A DNA stretch of 64,000 bases, from the NCBI RefSeq assembly GCF_900128985.1, contig NZ_FQUC01000015.1:1-64000 (forward strand), in the 5' to 3' direction. The stretch is from Indolivaga macrotermitis (GTDB lineage Bacteria > Bacteroidota > Bacteroidia > Bacteroidales > Dysgonomonadaceae). Shown one piece after another: positions 50,823-59,255 of this stretch. The notes under the pieces are model-generated. The model was not told where the DNA came from. It searched no databases and worked only from the letters and a program-made list of their open reading frames with translations. The position numbers were made by a program, and so were the translations under genes. The first letter of the stretch is position 1. Each line of letters begins with the position of its first letter.

Positions 50823-51545
50823 CTAGAATAATTCGTGTAAAATATCTAATGATTTGAGTGCCTGAAAATCATGTAAATGTATACGGTAATACTCGAGCAT
50901 ACGGTTGATTATATTCAGGCGGTCTTGGCGCGATAAAATGAAACGGTGCATATTCTCATATGATATGCGTGCCAGCAAAGATAATACTTTACTGTCAGTA
51001 CGGTTAATATAGTGATTGTGTAGTGGCTGGTGGTGTACAAATACTCCATTGAGCATATCGAAATAATCATTCTCCGTGTAATCTTCCAGATTCGGGTAGA
51101 ATCCAAGAAAACGGGTAAGTTTCAGCATAAAAACCAGATGAAAATTGGCTAACCCCTTGTCTGTCTCTTCCAATACTTGTATCGATTGACTTAAGTAGTC
51201 GAAGATAATACGGTATTCGTCAGTATCTTTCAATATGCGGCTGAGGAATTCGGAGAGGAAGAAGACGATGGATGTTTTGACCATATTACCCTGAATTGAA
51301 TATAGAGGGTAAAGCAGATGTGCTTCTTTGATTCGTTGTATATCGCGTGTTGCCTGATGTTCGGTTTCCATATCCAGAATAGATAAGGGGGCAAATATCG
51401 ATTTAGGGAGCTTGGCCGATTTACTTTTCGATTTGGGAACCATATATGTAACTCTTCCAAATTCACTCGTGTATAACGACGCTAAAAGGTATTTATCGTT
51501 ATAGTTTATTGTGTTCAGAACTATGGCTTGAGTCTTATGGAGCAT
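50823..51545 (-). CDS. recO: DNA repair protein RecO
   Basis: A 240-residue RecFOR mediator that helps load RecA on SSB-coated gaps. The N-terminal OB fold reads KTQAIVLNTINYNDKYLLASLYTSEFGRVTYMVPKSKSK, followed by the helical RecO_C part (LSEFLSRIL, FHLVFMLKLTRFLGFYPNL). The cysteine zinc cluster found in many RecO proteins is not present. The MutS-like gene follows 23 bp downstream on the same strand. Confidence 0.93.
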   Translation of the reverse strand: MLHKTQAIVLNTINYNDKYLLASLYTSEFGRVTYMVPKSKSKSAKLPKSIFAPLSILDMETEHQATRDIQRIKEAHLLYPLYSIQGNMVKTSIVFFLSEFLSRILKDTDEYRIIFDYLSQSIQVLEETDKGLANFHLVFMLKLTRFLGFYPNLEDYTENDYFDMLNGVFVHHQPLHNHYINRTDSKVLSLLARISYENMHRFILSRQDRLNIINRMLEYYRIHLHDFQALKSLDILHELF

Positions 51546-51595
51546 TAACTGTAATTTGTTTATAGCACAAATTTAGCGATTTTGTTGCATAAAAA

Positions 51596-51621
51596 ATCCC
51601 GGATAAAATTTTATCCGGGAT
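51596..51621 (-). terminator. Terminator of the OmpA-type gene
   Basis: Near-continuous palindrome ATCCCGGATAAAA/TTTTATCCGGGAT (51596-51621), followed on the minus strand by TTTTT. Confidence 0.9.
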
Positions 51622-51644
51622 CATTATATCGAACTTAACAATTC

Positions 51645-52316
51645 TTATTGACCTTGTTGAGCATCTCTGATCATCTTCTCATTAGGAAGGATAAGGATTT
51701 CAACACGGCGGTTTTGTGCCCTGCCATCAGCACTGCTGTTGTCGGCTACAGGTTGTGTAGATCCCATTCCGGCCGATGTCATACGATTACCGGTAACACC
51801 TTTCTGTAGAAGGAAGTTATATACCGATTGTGCACGTTTTTCGGACAAAGGATTGTTGATCGCGTCAGAACCTGTGTTATCGGTATGTCCAAATATCTGA
51901 ATATCAGTATCAGGATTATTTTTCAATGAAGTTGCAAATTGTGTAAGAGCACTCTGAGACGCAGAATTTAAAGAACTTGAGTTAGTTGCAAACAGAATTC
52001 CTGATTCGAATGTTACTTTGATAGCTTGTCCGTCATTGATACTTTCTACCTGAGCTCCGTTGATCTGTTCCAATTCAGCTTTTTGCTTATCCATCTTGTT
52101 TCCCACTACAGCACCAGCTGTACCTCCTAAGACAGCACCGATACCGGCACCCCAAGCTGCACCTTTGCCTCCTCCGGCAATGGCTCCAATTCCGGCTCCT
52201 AAAGCAGCACCTGCGCCTGCTCCAATTCCGCCGCCTTTAACTGTATTACTTGCACCGCAGCTTGACAATATCAATGCTGCACTAAGAGCAAATGCTCCAA
52301 ATGATGTTTTTTTCAT
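51645..52316 (-). CDS. OmpA-family lipoprotein with glycine-zipper segment
   Basis: A 223-residue lipoprotein: signal MKKTSFGAFALSAALILSSC with lipobox Cys20. Residues 27-75 are a glycine-zipper stretch (GGGIGAGAGAALGAGIGAIAGGG), and residues 105-215 an OmpA C-terminal peptidoglycan-binding domain (FGHTDNTGSDAINNPLSEKRAQSVYNFLLQKGV, SADGRAQNRRVEILI). It anchors the outer membrane to the cell wall. It is close in build to YiaD. An upstream small gene ends 20 bp before. Confidence 0.93.
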   Translation of the reverse strand: MKKTSFGAFALSAALILSSCGASNTVKGGGIGAGAGAALGAGIGAIAGGGKGAAWGAGIGAVLGGTAGAVVGNKMDKQKAELEQINGAQVESINDGQAIKVTFESGILFATNSSSLNSASQSALTQFATSLKNNPDTDIQIFGHTDNTGSDAINNPLSEKRAQSVYNFLLQKGVTGNRMTSAGMGSTQPVADNSSADGRAQNRRVEILILPNEKMIRDAQQGQ

Positions 52317-52336
52317 AATTATAATATTAATCTTAT

Positions 52337-52666
52337 TTATTCGAAAATATTAAGAGACTCGCAGTATGCTAATTCTCCTTGTATGATGAAGGTCACTTCT
52401 TCGGTAGTGAACTTAGCTAGTTTGTCTTTTTTAGTGTTTTTGAGGACAAACTCAATCAGTTCGTCTTCGTCGATATCTATAACATCTTCATCAGAAGTAC
52501 TTTCGTCTAACAACCCTTTGTCTTCATAGAATTCATAAATAATGTCGATAACATAGTTTATTTCATCGTCCGAAAATCTTCCTTTGAGTTCCTGTGGCAG
52601 ATAGTTTTGGATGTATTTTACTGCATCGTCTTCATCGTAACCAATTGGGTCGAGTTCTGTACTCAT
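52337..52666 (-). CDS. Small acidic protein of unknown function
   Basis: A 109-residue, strongly acidic cytosolic protein, mostly helical (DEDDAVKYIQNYLPQELKGRFSDDEINYVIDIIYEFYEDKGLL), with an Asp/Glu run in the middle and KLAKFTTEEVTFIIQGELAYCESL at the end. I know similar conserved hypothetical proteins in Bacteroidales but no function. It lies between topA and the OmpA lipoprotein on the same strand, 20 bp from the latter. Confidence 0.7.
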   Translation of the reverse strand: MSTELDPIGYDEDDAVKYIQNYLPQELKGRFSDDEINYVIDIIYEFYEDKGLLDESTSDEDVIDIDEDELIEFVLKNTKKDKLAKFTTEEVTFIIQGELAYCESLNIFE

Positions 52667-52762
52667 AAAATTTTCTTTTTTTAGTATTATAATTATATTA
52701 ACAATTATACAGTATGGATGTTCAGTTAAAAAAATAATTGAATCCTAAATATTCTTTATTTT

Positions 52763-55168
52763 TTATTTACTTGTTTGTTTTTTAGCTGTTTGAGTTTTTT
52801 TACCGGTTGTAGCTTTAGCTGGTTTTTTATCGGTTTTTGTTCCTCTCTTAGCTTTTGTCGTCGTATTGTCAGTATTTTTGATTATTTCAAGACATTGTTC
52901 TTCCGTTAGGGATTTGGCTTCTGTTCCCTTAGGTATTTTATAGTTATTCTTCTGAAAAGTTATATAAGGTCCGTATCTACCATTTAAGATTTGGATCTCG
53001 TTATCTCCTTCGCCGAAAATCTGGATTGTTTTTTCGCTATCTTTTTTACGTTTCTCTTCTATCAGGTCGATAGCCTCTTCTTCGGTAATCGAATAAGGAT
53101 CGTATCCTTTAGGTAAAGATATAAATTTACTGTTGTGACGGATATAGGGTCCGAAACGCCCAACAGCTACCTGCATCTCTTTTCCTTCGTATTCGCCTAC
53201 CACACGTGGTAATTCAAATAGTTTCAGAGCTTCTTTCAGAGTTATGGTTGTCAAAGACTGGTTCTTTTGTAATGAAGCAAACGTTGGTTTCTCTTCATCA
53301 TCCTGAGTCCCGATCTGGGCCATAGGACCGAAGCGTCCGATCTTGACAGAAATCTGTTTACCTGTTTTAGGATCAGTACCTAAGATTCTTTCTCCGATTT
53401 TGTGGTCGGTGTGGCTATTCATAACTTCATCGACAACCGGATGGAAACTTTTATAGAAGGTGTCGATCAGATGTGTCCATTCTTCTTGTCCCTCGGCAAT
53501 ATTATCGAATTGTTTTTCTACGGTAGCTGTGAAATTATAATCGAGGATAGATGGAAATGACTCTGTTAAGAAATCATTTACAACTATTCCTATATCGGTC
53601 GGTTTAAGCTTATTTTTGTCAGCTCCGGTAACCTCGGTTTTTGTCGAATCCGAGATCTTTCCTTTCTTTAACTGCAAAATATTGTATTCGCGCGATACGC
53701 CTTCGATATTACTTTTCTCAACATATTCTCTGTTTTGTATTGTAGAGATGGTTGGTGCATAAGTGGAAGGTCGTCCGATACCTAATTCTTCGAGTTTGCG
53801 GACAAGCGATGCTTCGGTGTATCTTGGTGGTCGTTGAGTAAATCGCTCGGTTGCGGTAGACTCTTTCAACTCCAGTTTTTCTTTCAGGTGTAATGGAGGT
53901 AACAGAGACTCTTCGTCTGCGTCGGCAGGTTCGTCATCAGTATCTTCAAGATATACACGAAGGAAACCATCGAATTTCAGAACCTCACCTGTTGATACGA
54001 ATTTAAAATCATCTTCGTTCGCTATATCTATGGTCACGGTAGTACGTTCTAACTCTGCATCCGACATTTGAGATGCAATAGTGCGTTTCCATATCAGGTC
54101 ATATAGCTTTTGCTCCTGTGCAGATCCCGATACTTTAGAATCTGTCATATAAGTTGGTCTGATAGCCTCGTGAGCTTCCTGTGCTCCTTTCGATTTAGTT
54201 GAGAACTGGCGTACTTTCGAATATTCTTTACCATACACACTCTCAATTTCGCTTTTCGAGGTATTGATAGCTAGTGAAGAGAGGTTTACCGAGTCGGTAC
54301 GCATATAAGTAATCTTACCCGATTCGTATAACCTTTGTGCGACAGACATTGTCTGAGATACAGAGAATCCAAGTTTGCGGGCAGCCTCTTGTTGTAGCGT
54401 AGAGGTTGTGAAAGGGGCAGCCGGCGATTTTTTTACCGGTTTGGTTACTATATCATCTATTTGATACGAATTAGTTTCTTTCAGGTGTTCCAAAAGGGAG
54501 AGAGCCTCTGCCTTTGTTTTCAAACGCTTATTAAGCTCAGCCTTCAGCTCATATTTTGTTCCGTTTTCTTCTTTAGTAAAGATTGCCTGAATACGGTATG
54601 CTGCTTCGGTTTTGAAATCCTGTATTTCGCGTTCGCGTTCAACGATCAGCCGTACAGCTACAGACTGTACACGACCTGCCGATAGGGCTGGTTTTACCTT
54701 TTTCCATAAAACGGGAGATACCTCGAATCCGACAATACGGTCCAATACCCGGCGCGCTTGCTGGGCATCTACCAGGTCTTTGTTTATCTCGCGTGGATTT
54801 TCGATAGCGTTCAGGATCGCATTCTTTGTTATTTCATGGAATGCAATACGTTTAGAGTCTTTATTCTTTAAATCGAGGGCTTCGTACAAATGCCATGAAA
54901 TAGCCTCTCCTTCGCGGTCTTCATCGGACGCGAGCCATACAATGTCGGCATCTTTCGCTGCGGACTTTAGTTCCGATACGAGTTTTTTCTTATCAGCCGG
55001 AATTTCATATAGTGGTTTATAGTTATGGGCCAGGTCAACGCCAAGATCTTTTTTCTTAAGGTCGCGTATATGTCCATAGCTGGACATAACTTTGAAGTCT
55101 TTCCCTAAGAATTTTTCAATTGTCTTAGCTTTGGCCGGAGACTCTACTATAACTAGGTTTTTCTGCAT
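52763..55168 (-). CDS. topA: DNA topoisomerase I
   Basis: An 801-residue type IA topoisomerase that relaxes negative supercoils. N-terminal Toprim (residues 3-115, IVESPAKAKTIEKFLG, SDEDREGEAISWHL), the DNA gate with active Tyr in GKITYMRTDS (about residue 290), and C-terminal Topo_C repeats (GRFGPMAQIG, GRFGPYIRHNSKFISLPKG, GRYGPYITFQKNNYKIPKG) in place of zinc fingers, as in most Bacteroidota. It ends in a Lys/Thr-rich tail. Full length. Confidence 0.97.
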   Translation of the reverse strand: MQKNLVIVESPAKAKTIEKFLGKDFKVMSSYGHIRDLKKKDLGVDLAHNYKPLYEIPADKKKLVSELKSAAKDADIVWLASDEDREGEAISWHLYEALDLKNKDSKRIAFHEITKNAILNAIENPREINKDLVDAQQARRVLDRIVGFEVSPVLWKKVKPALSAGRVQSVAVRLIVEREREIQDFKTEAAYRIQAIFTKEENGTKYELKAELNKRLKTKAEALSLLEHLKETNSYQIDDIVTKPVKKSPAAPFTTSTLQQEAARKLGFSVSQTMSVAQRLYESGKITYMRTDSVNLSSLAINTSKSEIESVYGKEYSKVRQFSTKSKGAQEAHEAIRPTYMTDSKVSGSAQEQKLYDLIWKRTIASQMSDAELERTTVTIDIANEDDFKFVSTGEVLKFDGFLRVYLEDTDDEPADADEESLLPPLHLKEKLELKESTATERFTQRPPRYTEASLVRKLEELGIGRPSTYAPTISTIQNREYVEKSNIEGVSREYNILQLKKGKISDSTKTEVTGADKNKLKPTDIGIVVNDFLTESFPSILDYNFTATVEKQFDNIAEGQEEWTHLIDTFYKSFHPVVDEVMNSHTDHKIGERILGTDPKTGKQISVKIGRFGPMAQIGTQDDEEKPTFASLQKNQSLTTITLKEALKLFELPRVVGEYEGKEMQVAVGRFGPYIRHNSKFISLPKGYDPYSITEEEAIDLIEEKRKKDSEKTIQIFGEGDNEIQILNGRYGPYITFQKNNYKIPKGTEAKSLTEEQCLEIIKNTDNTTTKAKRGTKTDKKPAKATTGKKTQTAKKQTSK

Positions 55169-55305
55169 ATTGTCGTCGTTTTCAATTAAAATAAACGGTA
55201 AATGTAATCAAATTGTTTACCGGTTGTGTCGTTTTTGCTTTTTACGGGATAATAAGATGTATCTTAATTAACAATTTATGTATCTTATTATCAATAGTTA
55301 GAATG

Positions 55306-56256
55306 TTAAAATAGTTCTTCTTCTATTTTATAATTATTGCGTTCTGTTGAGTTTCGGGATATCAGTTCTCCGATAAAGCCGGCTAAAAAAAGCTGCGTTC
55401 CGAGTATCATCGCTGTTAGTGATATGAAAAAATAGGGCGAATCGGTAACCAGTCTGTACGGAAGCCCATTTGTCATAGCATATATCTTTGATGCACCGAC
55501 CCCGATAACAGATATTAAGCCGAGTAGAAACATTATACTGCCTAGCAATCCGAAGAAATGCATTGGCTTGCGCCCGAAAGCCGAAAGAAACCACAATGTC
55601 AGTAAATCCAGATAGCCGTTGAAAAACCGGCTGACTCCGAATTTGCTTTTACCATATTTCCGTGCTTGATGATGAACTACCTTTTCTCCGATTTTGTTAA
55701 ATCCCGCAATCTTTGCCAGATAGGGGATATAACGGTGCATATCGTTGTATATTTCTATATTTTTAACAACGTCTTTGCGGTAGGCTTTCAAGCCGCAGTT
55801 GAAATCGTGTAATTTAATGCCCGATACTTTACGTGCTGTGGCATTGAACAGTTTGGTCGGTAAAGTTTTACTTATAGGATCGTACCGTTTTTCCTTCCAG
55901 CCGGATACCAGATCGTAATTGTCTTTCACAATCATGTTATACAGCTCGGGTATTTCGTCAGGGCTATCCTGCAAATCGGCGTCCATAGTGATAACTACAT
56001 CACCTTTCACTACAGCAAACGCACAATGTAATGCCGGAGATTTACCGTAATTTCGTCTGAACTTGATTCCTTTTATATTATCCGAATTCTTCCGGAGATC
56101 ACAAATCGTTTGCCACGAATTGTCTGTACTTCCGTCGTCAACAAAAATCACTTCGAATGAAAAGTTATGAGCCTGCATAACTCTTTCGATCCATGTGTAA
56201 AGTTCGGGTAACGATTCCTCTTCGTTATATAATGGAATGACAACGGATATGTCCAT
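55306..56256 (-). CDS. Polyprenyl-phosphate-type GT2 glycosyltransferase (GtrB/ArnC-like)
   Basis: A 316-residue enzyme. GT2 domain: ISVVIPLYNEEESLPELYTWI, VIFVDDGSTDNSWQ, VITMDADLQDSPDEIPEL; then two C-terminal membrane segments (FFGLLGSIMFLLGLISVIGVG and FFISLTAMILGTQLFLAGFIGELI), the layout of enzymes that load sugars on undecaprenyl phosphate. The donor sugar is unknown. Gene order GT2-DUF4199 is common in Bacteroidales; it starts 20 bp after the DUF4199 stop. Confidence 0.92.
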   Translation of the reverse strand: MDISVVIPLYNEEESLPELYTWIERVMQAHNFSFEVIFVDDGSTDNSWQTICDLRKNSDNIKGIKFRRNYGKSPALHCAFAVVKGDVVITMDADLQDSPDEIPELYNMIVKDNYDLVSGWKEKRYDPISKTLPTKLFNATARKVSGIKLHDFNCGLKAYRKDVVKNIEIYNDMHRYIPYLAKIAGFNKIGEKVVHHQARKYGKSKFGVSRFFNGYLDLLTLWFLSAFGRKPMHFFGLLGSIMFLLGLISVIGVGASKIYAMTNGLPYRLVTDSPYFFISLTAMILGTQLFLAGFIGELISRNSTERNNYKIEEELF

Positions 56257-56275
56257 AATTACTTAAATGATTTTT

Positions 56276-56800
56276 TTATGTAGGATTTGCCCTGTTATTG
56301 CGGGATACAAAGTACCCTAAGATCAAAGACAGGAAAAATCCGATTAGTACATTAGCTATCGCAGTGCATAGTGCATAATATAATGCCCCGTATGTTGAAA
56401 GGAATGCCTTAAGATCATTATATGCTATATCCGGCATTTTCATTTTACTTATCATGTCGAGAATGACCTTGTTCTGGCTAGATACAAGGGCAGGGTTGAT
56501 AACCAGTAAATGCAGGCATACGATAACTGCTTCGATAATCGATGCAAAGATAAACAGTAATAATGAGAACAGGATACATTCGCCGAAACTAATCTTTCCT
56601 CCGAGGTCTGTATCCCGGTACCGGGTAATCAGTACATAATATATAATAGGTGTGCCTATTGCTAAAATATTATATATGTACTTGAATACATCGTAATGAT
56701 CGCTTCCAATGACAAAGAAGTACCGGAATACCCAAAATAGCCCGAGAGGCAAAGCGAAATTCATTGCCGACGAGAGTATACTGTTTTTGTTATCGCTCAT
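56276..56800 (-). CDS. DUF4199 membrane protein
   Basis: A 174-residue protein with four hydrophobic segments (MNFALPLGLFWVFRYFFVIG, IYNILAIGTPIIYYVLITRY, ECILFSLLLFIFASIIEAVIVCLHLLV, LCTAIANVLIGFFLSLILGYFV). The MNFALPLGLFW start and the following order match DUF4199, of unknown function. ATG 56800 (MSDNKNS) is preferred to 56845. Next to the polyprenyl-phosphate glycosyltransferase gene, so a role in envelope glycan assembly is possible. Confidence 0.82.
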   Translation of the reverse strand: MSDNKNSILSSAMNFALPLGLFWVFRYFFVIGSDHYDVFKYIYNILAIGTPIIYYVLITRYRDTDLGGKISFGECILFSLLLFIFASIIEAVIVCLHLLVINPALVSSQNKVILDMISKMKMPDIAYNDLKAFLSTYGALYYALCTAIANVLIGFFLSLILGYFVSRNNRANPT

Positions 56801-56867
56801 AGTTATTATGGTGATCATTAAAAAATGACGGTACGAAAGTAGCAAAAATTCTAAACAAACAGAAAAA

Positions 56868-57968
56868 CTAATTCTTTTCGTAACCCTTTTTAGGAATTAC
56901 AGGTACATATACCTCTGTCAGAAGTTCGTTTTCGTCAGTACTTGCCGGATTATTAAGGTATTTTTCGAAAATAATATCATCCCTGAAATTGTACCGGCTC
57001 TCGGGAAGCCATATATACCATATTTTTTTATATAGTTCCGTTAAATGTTTATAAGCCCCTTTGTGGGTAAAGACAGCATAGATGCCTTCCCTTATTTCCT
57101 TATATTCTATATTGTTACGGGATGTGGTTGGATATTCTATACTGAGACAGGGGCAAAACTCGGGTTTTTGATCGGGATTATCGGGAAACTCAAAACAAGC
57201 GCCGAGCGACTCGCTGCCTTCGTATAGCAGATTACTGAATATGGCGAACGAATATAGTTTTTGCCAGATATTGTTGTAAGTAGCTTCCGGATCTATACTT
57301 CTCAGGTAAATAATGTGTTTAGGGTATATCTTGCAAATACGGGGAAAAAGCTGCCCGGCTCTGCTCACCGCCCATCGGCTTGGCGTGATTTTGTAAATAC
57401 TTGGCGGAATTCCGAAATATTTTTTGAATGCTTTAGACAAAGCTTGCATACTGTTGTATCCGGATTCGGTTGCAAGCCTGTCAAGCGAGGTGTCGTTTGT
57501 CCGTAAATTTTCGGCTACATGTTCGAGTCTCAAGCGTTGTATATACTGAGCCGGATTTTCGCCGATTATGGCTTTGAATATACGGTGGAAATGGAACGGC
57601 GATATGCATGCAACCTGAGCCAGCGTTTCCAGATCGTTATTGTCTTGAAGATGATCGTTGATATAATCCAGTACCCGGTTTATAGCTTTATAATATTCGG
57701 CTTGTGTATCTTCTTTTTGAGCCCAGCGTTTGAGTGTGGGGAACTGTACATGCATATATTTGATATATTGTTCGCTATTACCACCGTTTTTGCTGACATA
57801 TTTTGCACAAAGGTTTATCATCTCCTCCATTGTTACATCCGAAGTGAACTGTCCATGCTGGAAACAATACTGGCAGTAATCTTCTATACGTGTACCTATA
57901 CTGTCGGTACCGTACATTTCGGGTTTATATAGAGGCATTCCACAACTTTGGCAAACTTTATTTTTCAT
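56868..57968 (-). CDS. Zinc-ribbon/AraC/GyrI-like fusion transcription regulator
   Basis: A 366-residue protein in three parts. Residues 1-85 are a zinc ribbon (VCQSCGMPL, DYCQYCF, then HGQFTSDVTMEEMINLCAKYV). Residues 95-200 are an AraC HTH pair (INDHLQDNNDLETLAQVACISPFHFHRIFKAIIG and TSLDRLATESGYNSMQALSKAFKKYFGIPPS). Residues 205-365 are a GyrI-like effector domain (YLRSIDPEATYNNIWQKLYSFA, GIYAVFTHKGAY). It is probably a SoxS/Rob-like sensor of small molecules. The gene upstream on the same strand encodes only the zinc-ribbon part. ATG 57968 is preferred; ATG 57977 adds three residues. Confidence 0.87.
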   Translation of the reverse strand: MKNKVCQSCGMPLYKPEMYGTDSIGTRIEDYCQYCFQHGQFTSDVTMEEMINLCAKYVSKNGGNSEQYIKYMHVQFPTLKRWAQKEDTQAEYYKAINRVLDYINDHLQDNNDLETLAQVACISPFHFHRIFKAIIGENPAQYIQRLRLEHVAENLRTNDTSLDRLATESGYNSMQALSKAFKKYFGIPPSIYKITPSRWAVSRAGQLFPRICKIYPKHIIYLRSIDPEATYNNIWQKLYSFAIFSNLLYEGSESLGACFEFPDNPDQKPEFCPCLSIEYPTTSRNNIEYKEIREGIYAVFTHKGAYKHLTELYKKIWYIWLPESRYNFRDDIIFEKYLNNPASTDENELLTEVYVPVIPKKGYEKN

Positions 57969-58036
57969 ATTCCGCATTCTGTTTAATTCGAGGAAGGTGA
58001 CAAAAAGTATACAAACTTATACAAAAAAGTATACAC

Positions 58037-58127
58037 CGGTGTCACCTTTGTCACCTTTTTTATTTATTGATATTCAGTTATGTATGTCTTCTAAAGTGAC
58101 AAAAGTGACAACGTTACACCTTTTTTT
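58037..58127. repeat. GTCACC-repeat intergenic element, copy 2
   Basis: GGTGTCACCTTT and GTCACCTTTTTT (58039-58061) are followed by AAAGTGACAAAAGTGACAACGTTACACC (58093-58120). The 58040-58058 and 58092-58110 blocks are inverted relatives (16 of 19 positions), so a hairpin can form. The core is identical to the element at 23311-23330, with the same 52-nt offset to the AAAGTGAC block. A GGTGACA lies at 57996-58002, with GTATACA repeats in between. Confidence 0.75.
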
Positions 58128-58174
58128 GTTTTTTGTATTTCCTCATGTGTTTGTTCTTTCTTGTATAGATAAAA

Positions 58175-58220
58175 TACCCCGAAAGAATATGGTAAAAGGT
58201 TACAATATTCTTTCGGGGTA
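58175..58220. terminator. Strong hairpin terminator of the zinc-ribbon gene
   Basis: 16-bp perfect stem (TACCCCGAAAGAATAT 58175-58190 with ATATTCTTTCGGGGTA 58205-58220), loop 14 nt. T-rich on both sides (plus: CGTTTTTT; minus: TTTTA), so it may act both ways. Confidence 0.85.
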
Positions 58221-58238
58221 CGTTTTTTACAAATCTGA

Positions 58239-58508
58239 TTATTGTTGCCAGCGTTGCAATTTAGGAAAATATTGCTTCATCTGGGCAATAGCTTCTTCTT
58301 TGGTAAATTTCTGTTCTGAATCTTTATTGAAGTCATCCAGATATTGAACACATTGCTCTATCATCTGATCCATTGTTACGTCTGAAGTAAATTGCCCGTC
58401 TTTGTAGCAATAATTACAAAACGTAGTGTTCTGAGTACCATCTGCATTCGTGCTGAAGTGCTCTTCATTTAGCGGCATTCCGCAACTTTGACAAAAATTT
58501 TGTTCCAT
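58239..58508 (-). CDS. Stand-alone zinc-ribbon protein
   Basis: An 89-residue protein that matches the first domain of the downstream AraC-type regulator almost motif for motif: FCQSCGMPL, FCNYCYKDGQFTSDVTMDQMIEQCVQYL, and PKLQRWQQ. Four Cys of the two CxxC pairs are conserved. It fits the putative zinc-ribbon family PF12674. Function unknown; it may share a partner with the fusion protein. Own promoter (58535) and terminator. Confidence 0.82.
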   Translation of the reverse strand: MEQNFCQSCGMPLNEEHFSTNADGTQNTTFCNYCYKDGQFTSDVTMDQMIEQCVQYLDDFNKDSEQKFTKEEAIAQMKQYFPKLQRWQQ

Positions 58509-58534
58509 AGTTATTATAGTTTTAGTGATATATG

Positions 58535-58542
58535 CAAAAGTA
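58535..58542 (-). promoter_or_regulatory. -7 promoter element of the zinc-ribbon gene
   Basis: Minus-strand TActTTTG (complement of CAAAAGTA), start near 58528, leader about 20 nt. Confidence 0.5.
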
Positions 58543-58726
58543 CATCTTTCCGGTAAAGGGTAGGTTGTCCGATTTTGCGATTTTTAGAAAACGGTACTTC
58601 TGCCGGATATTGGTATTTGGTCTCTATAATTAGTTGTTTGGTCTCAAAAGAAAATCAGGCAATGAATATCTCTCTTTATTTGTGGAAGTAAGATAAAAAA
58701 TAATATTCACATAAAATGATACAGAT

Positions 58727-59041
58727 ATGAAAATGACTGGTTTTTTAGTAATCGCAATTGTTTCTTTACTCTTGATGACGTCTTGTTATACCTCCAGGGT
58801 AAACGTCGGTAATGCTACAGCCGAAACTTCGCGTATAAAGGTAAGTGAGACGAAAAATAAGTTCTTATTCTGGGGGCTGTTGCCGCTCGATAATGAGCAG
58901 AATGCAAAAGCATATGTAGGCGATAAAAAAGATTATATAACGGAAACATCGTGGTCGGTGTCTGATGGGTTGCTTAATTACATAACACTGGGAATATATA
59001 GTCCCACGACCACAACGTATTATGTGCCTTACGAAGAGTAA
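58727..59041 (+). CDS. Bor-like lipoprotein
   Basis: A 104-residue lipoprotein: signal MKMTGFLVIAIVSLLLMTSC with lipobox Cys20. The mature part includes KNKFLFWGLLPLD and ends ITETSWSVSDGLLNYITLGIYSPTTTTYYVPY, which resembles the end of lambda Bor (T---F-NGLL-FITFGIYTP). Bor family proteins are outer-membrane lipoproteins; lambda Bor gives serum resistance. Function here is unknown. Monocistronic, followed by a strong terminator. Confidence 0.75.
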   Translation: MKMTGFLVIAIVSLLLMTSCYTSRVNVGNATAETSRIKVSETKNKFLFWGLLPLDNEQNAKAYVGDKKDYITETSWSVSDGLLNYITLGIYSPTTTTYYVPYEE

Positions 59042-59053
59042 ACAGGCAAAAGA

Positions 59054-59075
59054 GGATATCAAACTATTGATATCC
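59054..59075 (+). terminator. Terminator of the Bor-like gene
   Basis: 9-bp perfect stem (GGATATCAA 59054-59062 with TTGATATCC 59067-59075), loop 4 nt, followed by T6. Confidence 0.92.
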
Positions 59076-59255
59076 TTTTTTGTCGATATATACTTGTGTC
59101 TCTTTTGATAATAAAAATGATTAAAGTTTCAAAATGAAACGAATATATGTATTTGATGTGTCGATTGTTATAAAATATCCGCTTTAGATTGCTTATTGAA
59201 TTATTCTTTATATATTGCAATACTTAAATTTCAACAACATTTATAAACTAATACC

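Noticed and set aside
57997-58347. 116-residue plus-strand frame between the zinc-ribbon genes
   Set aside because: It crosses the second repeat copy and the strong terminator, and overlaps the zinc-ribbon gene on the other strand.
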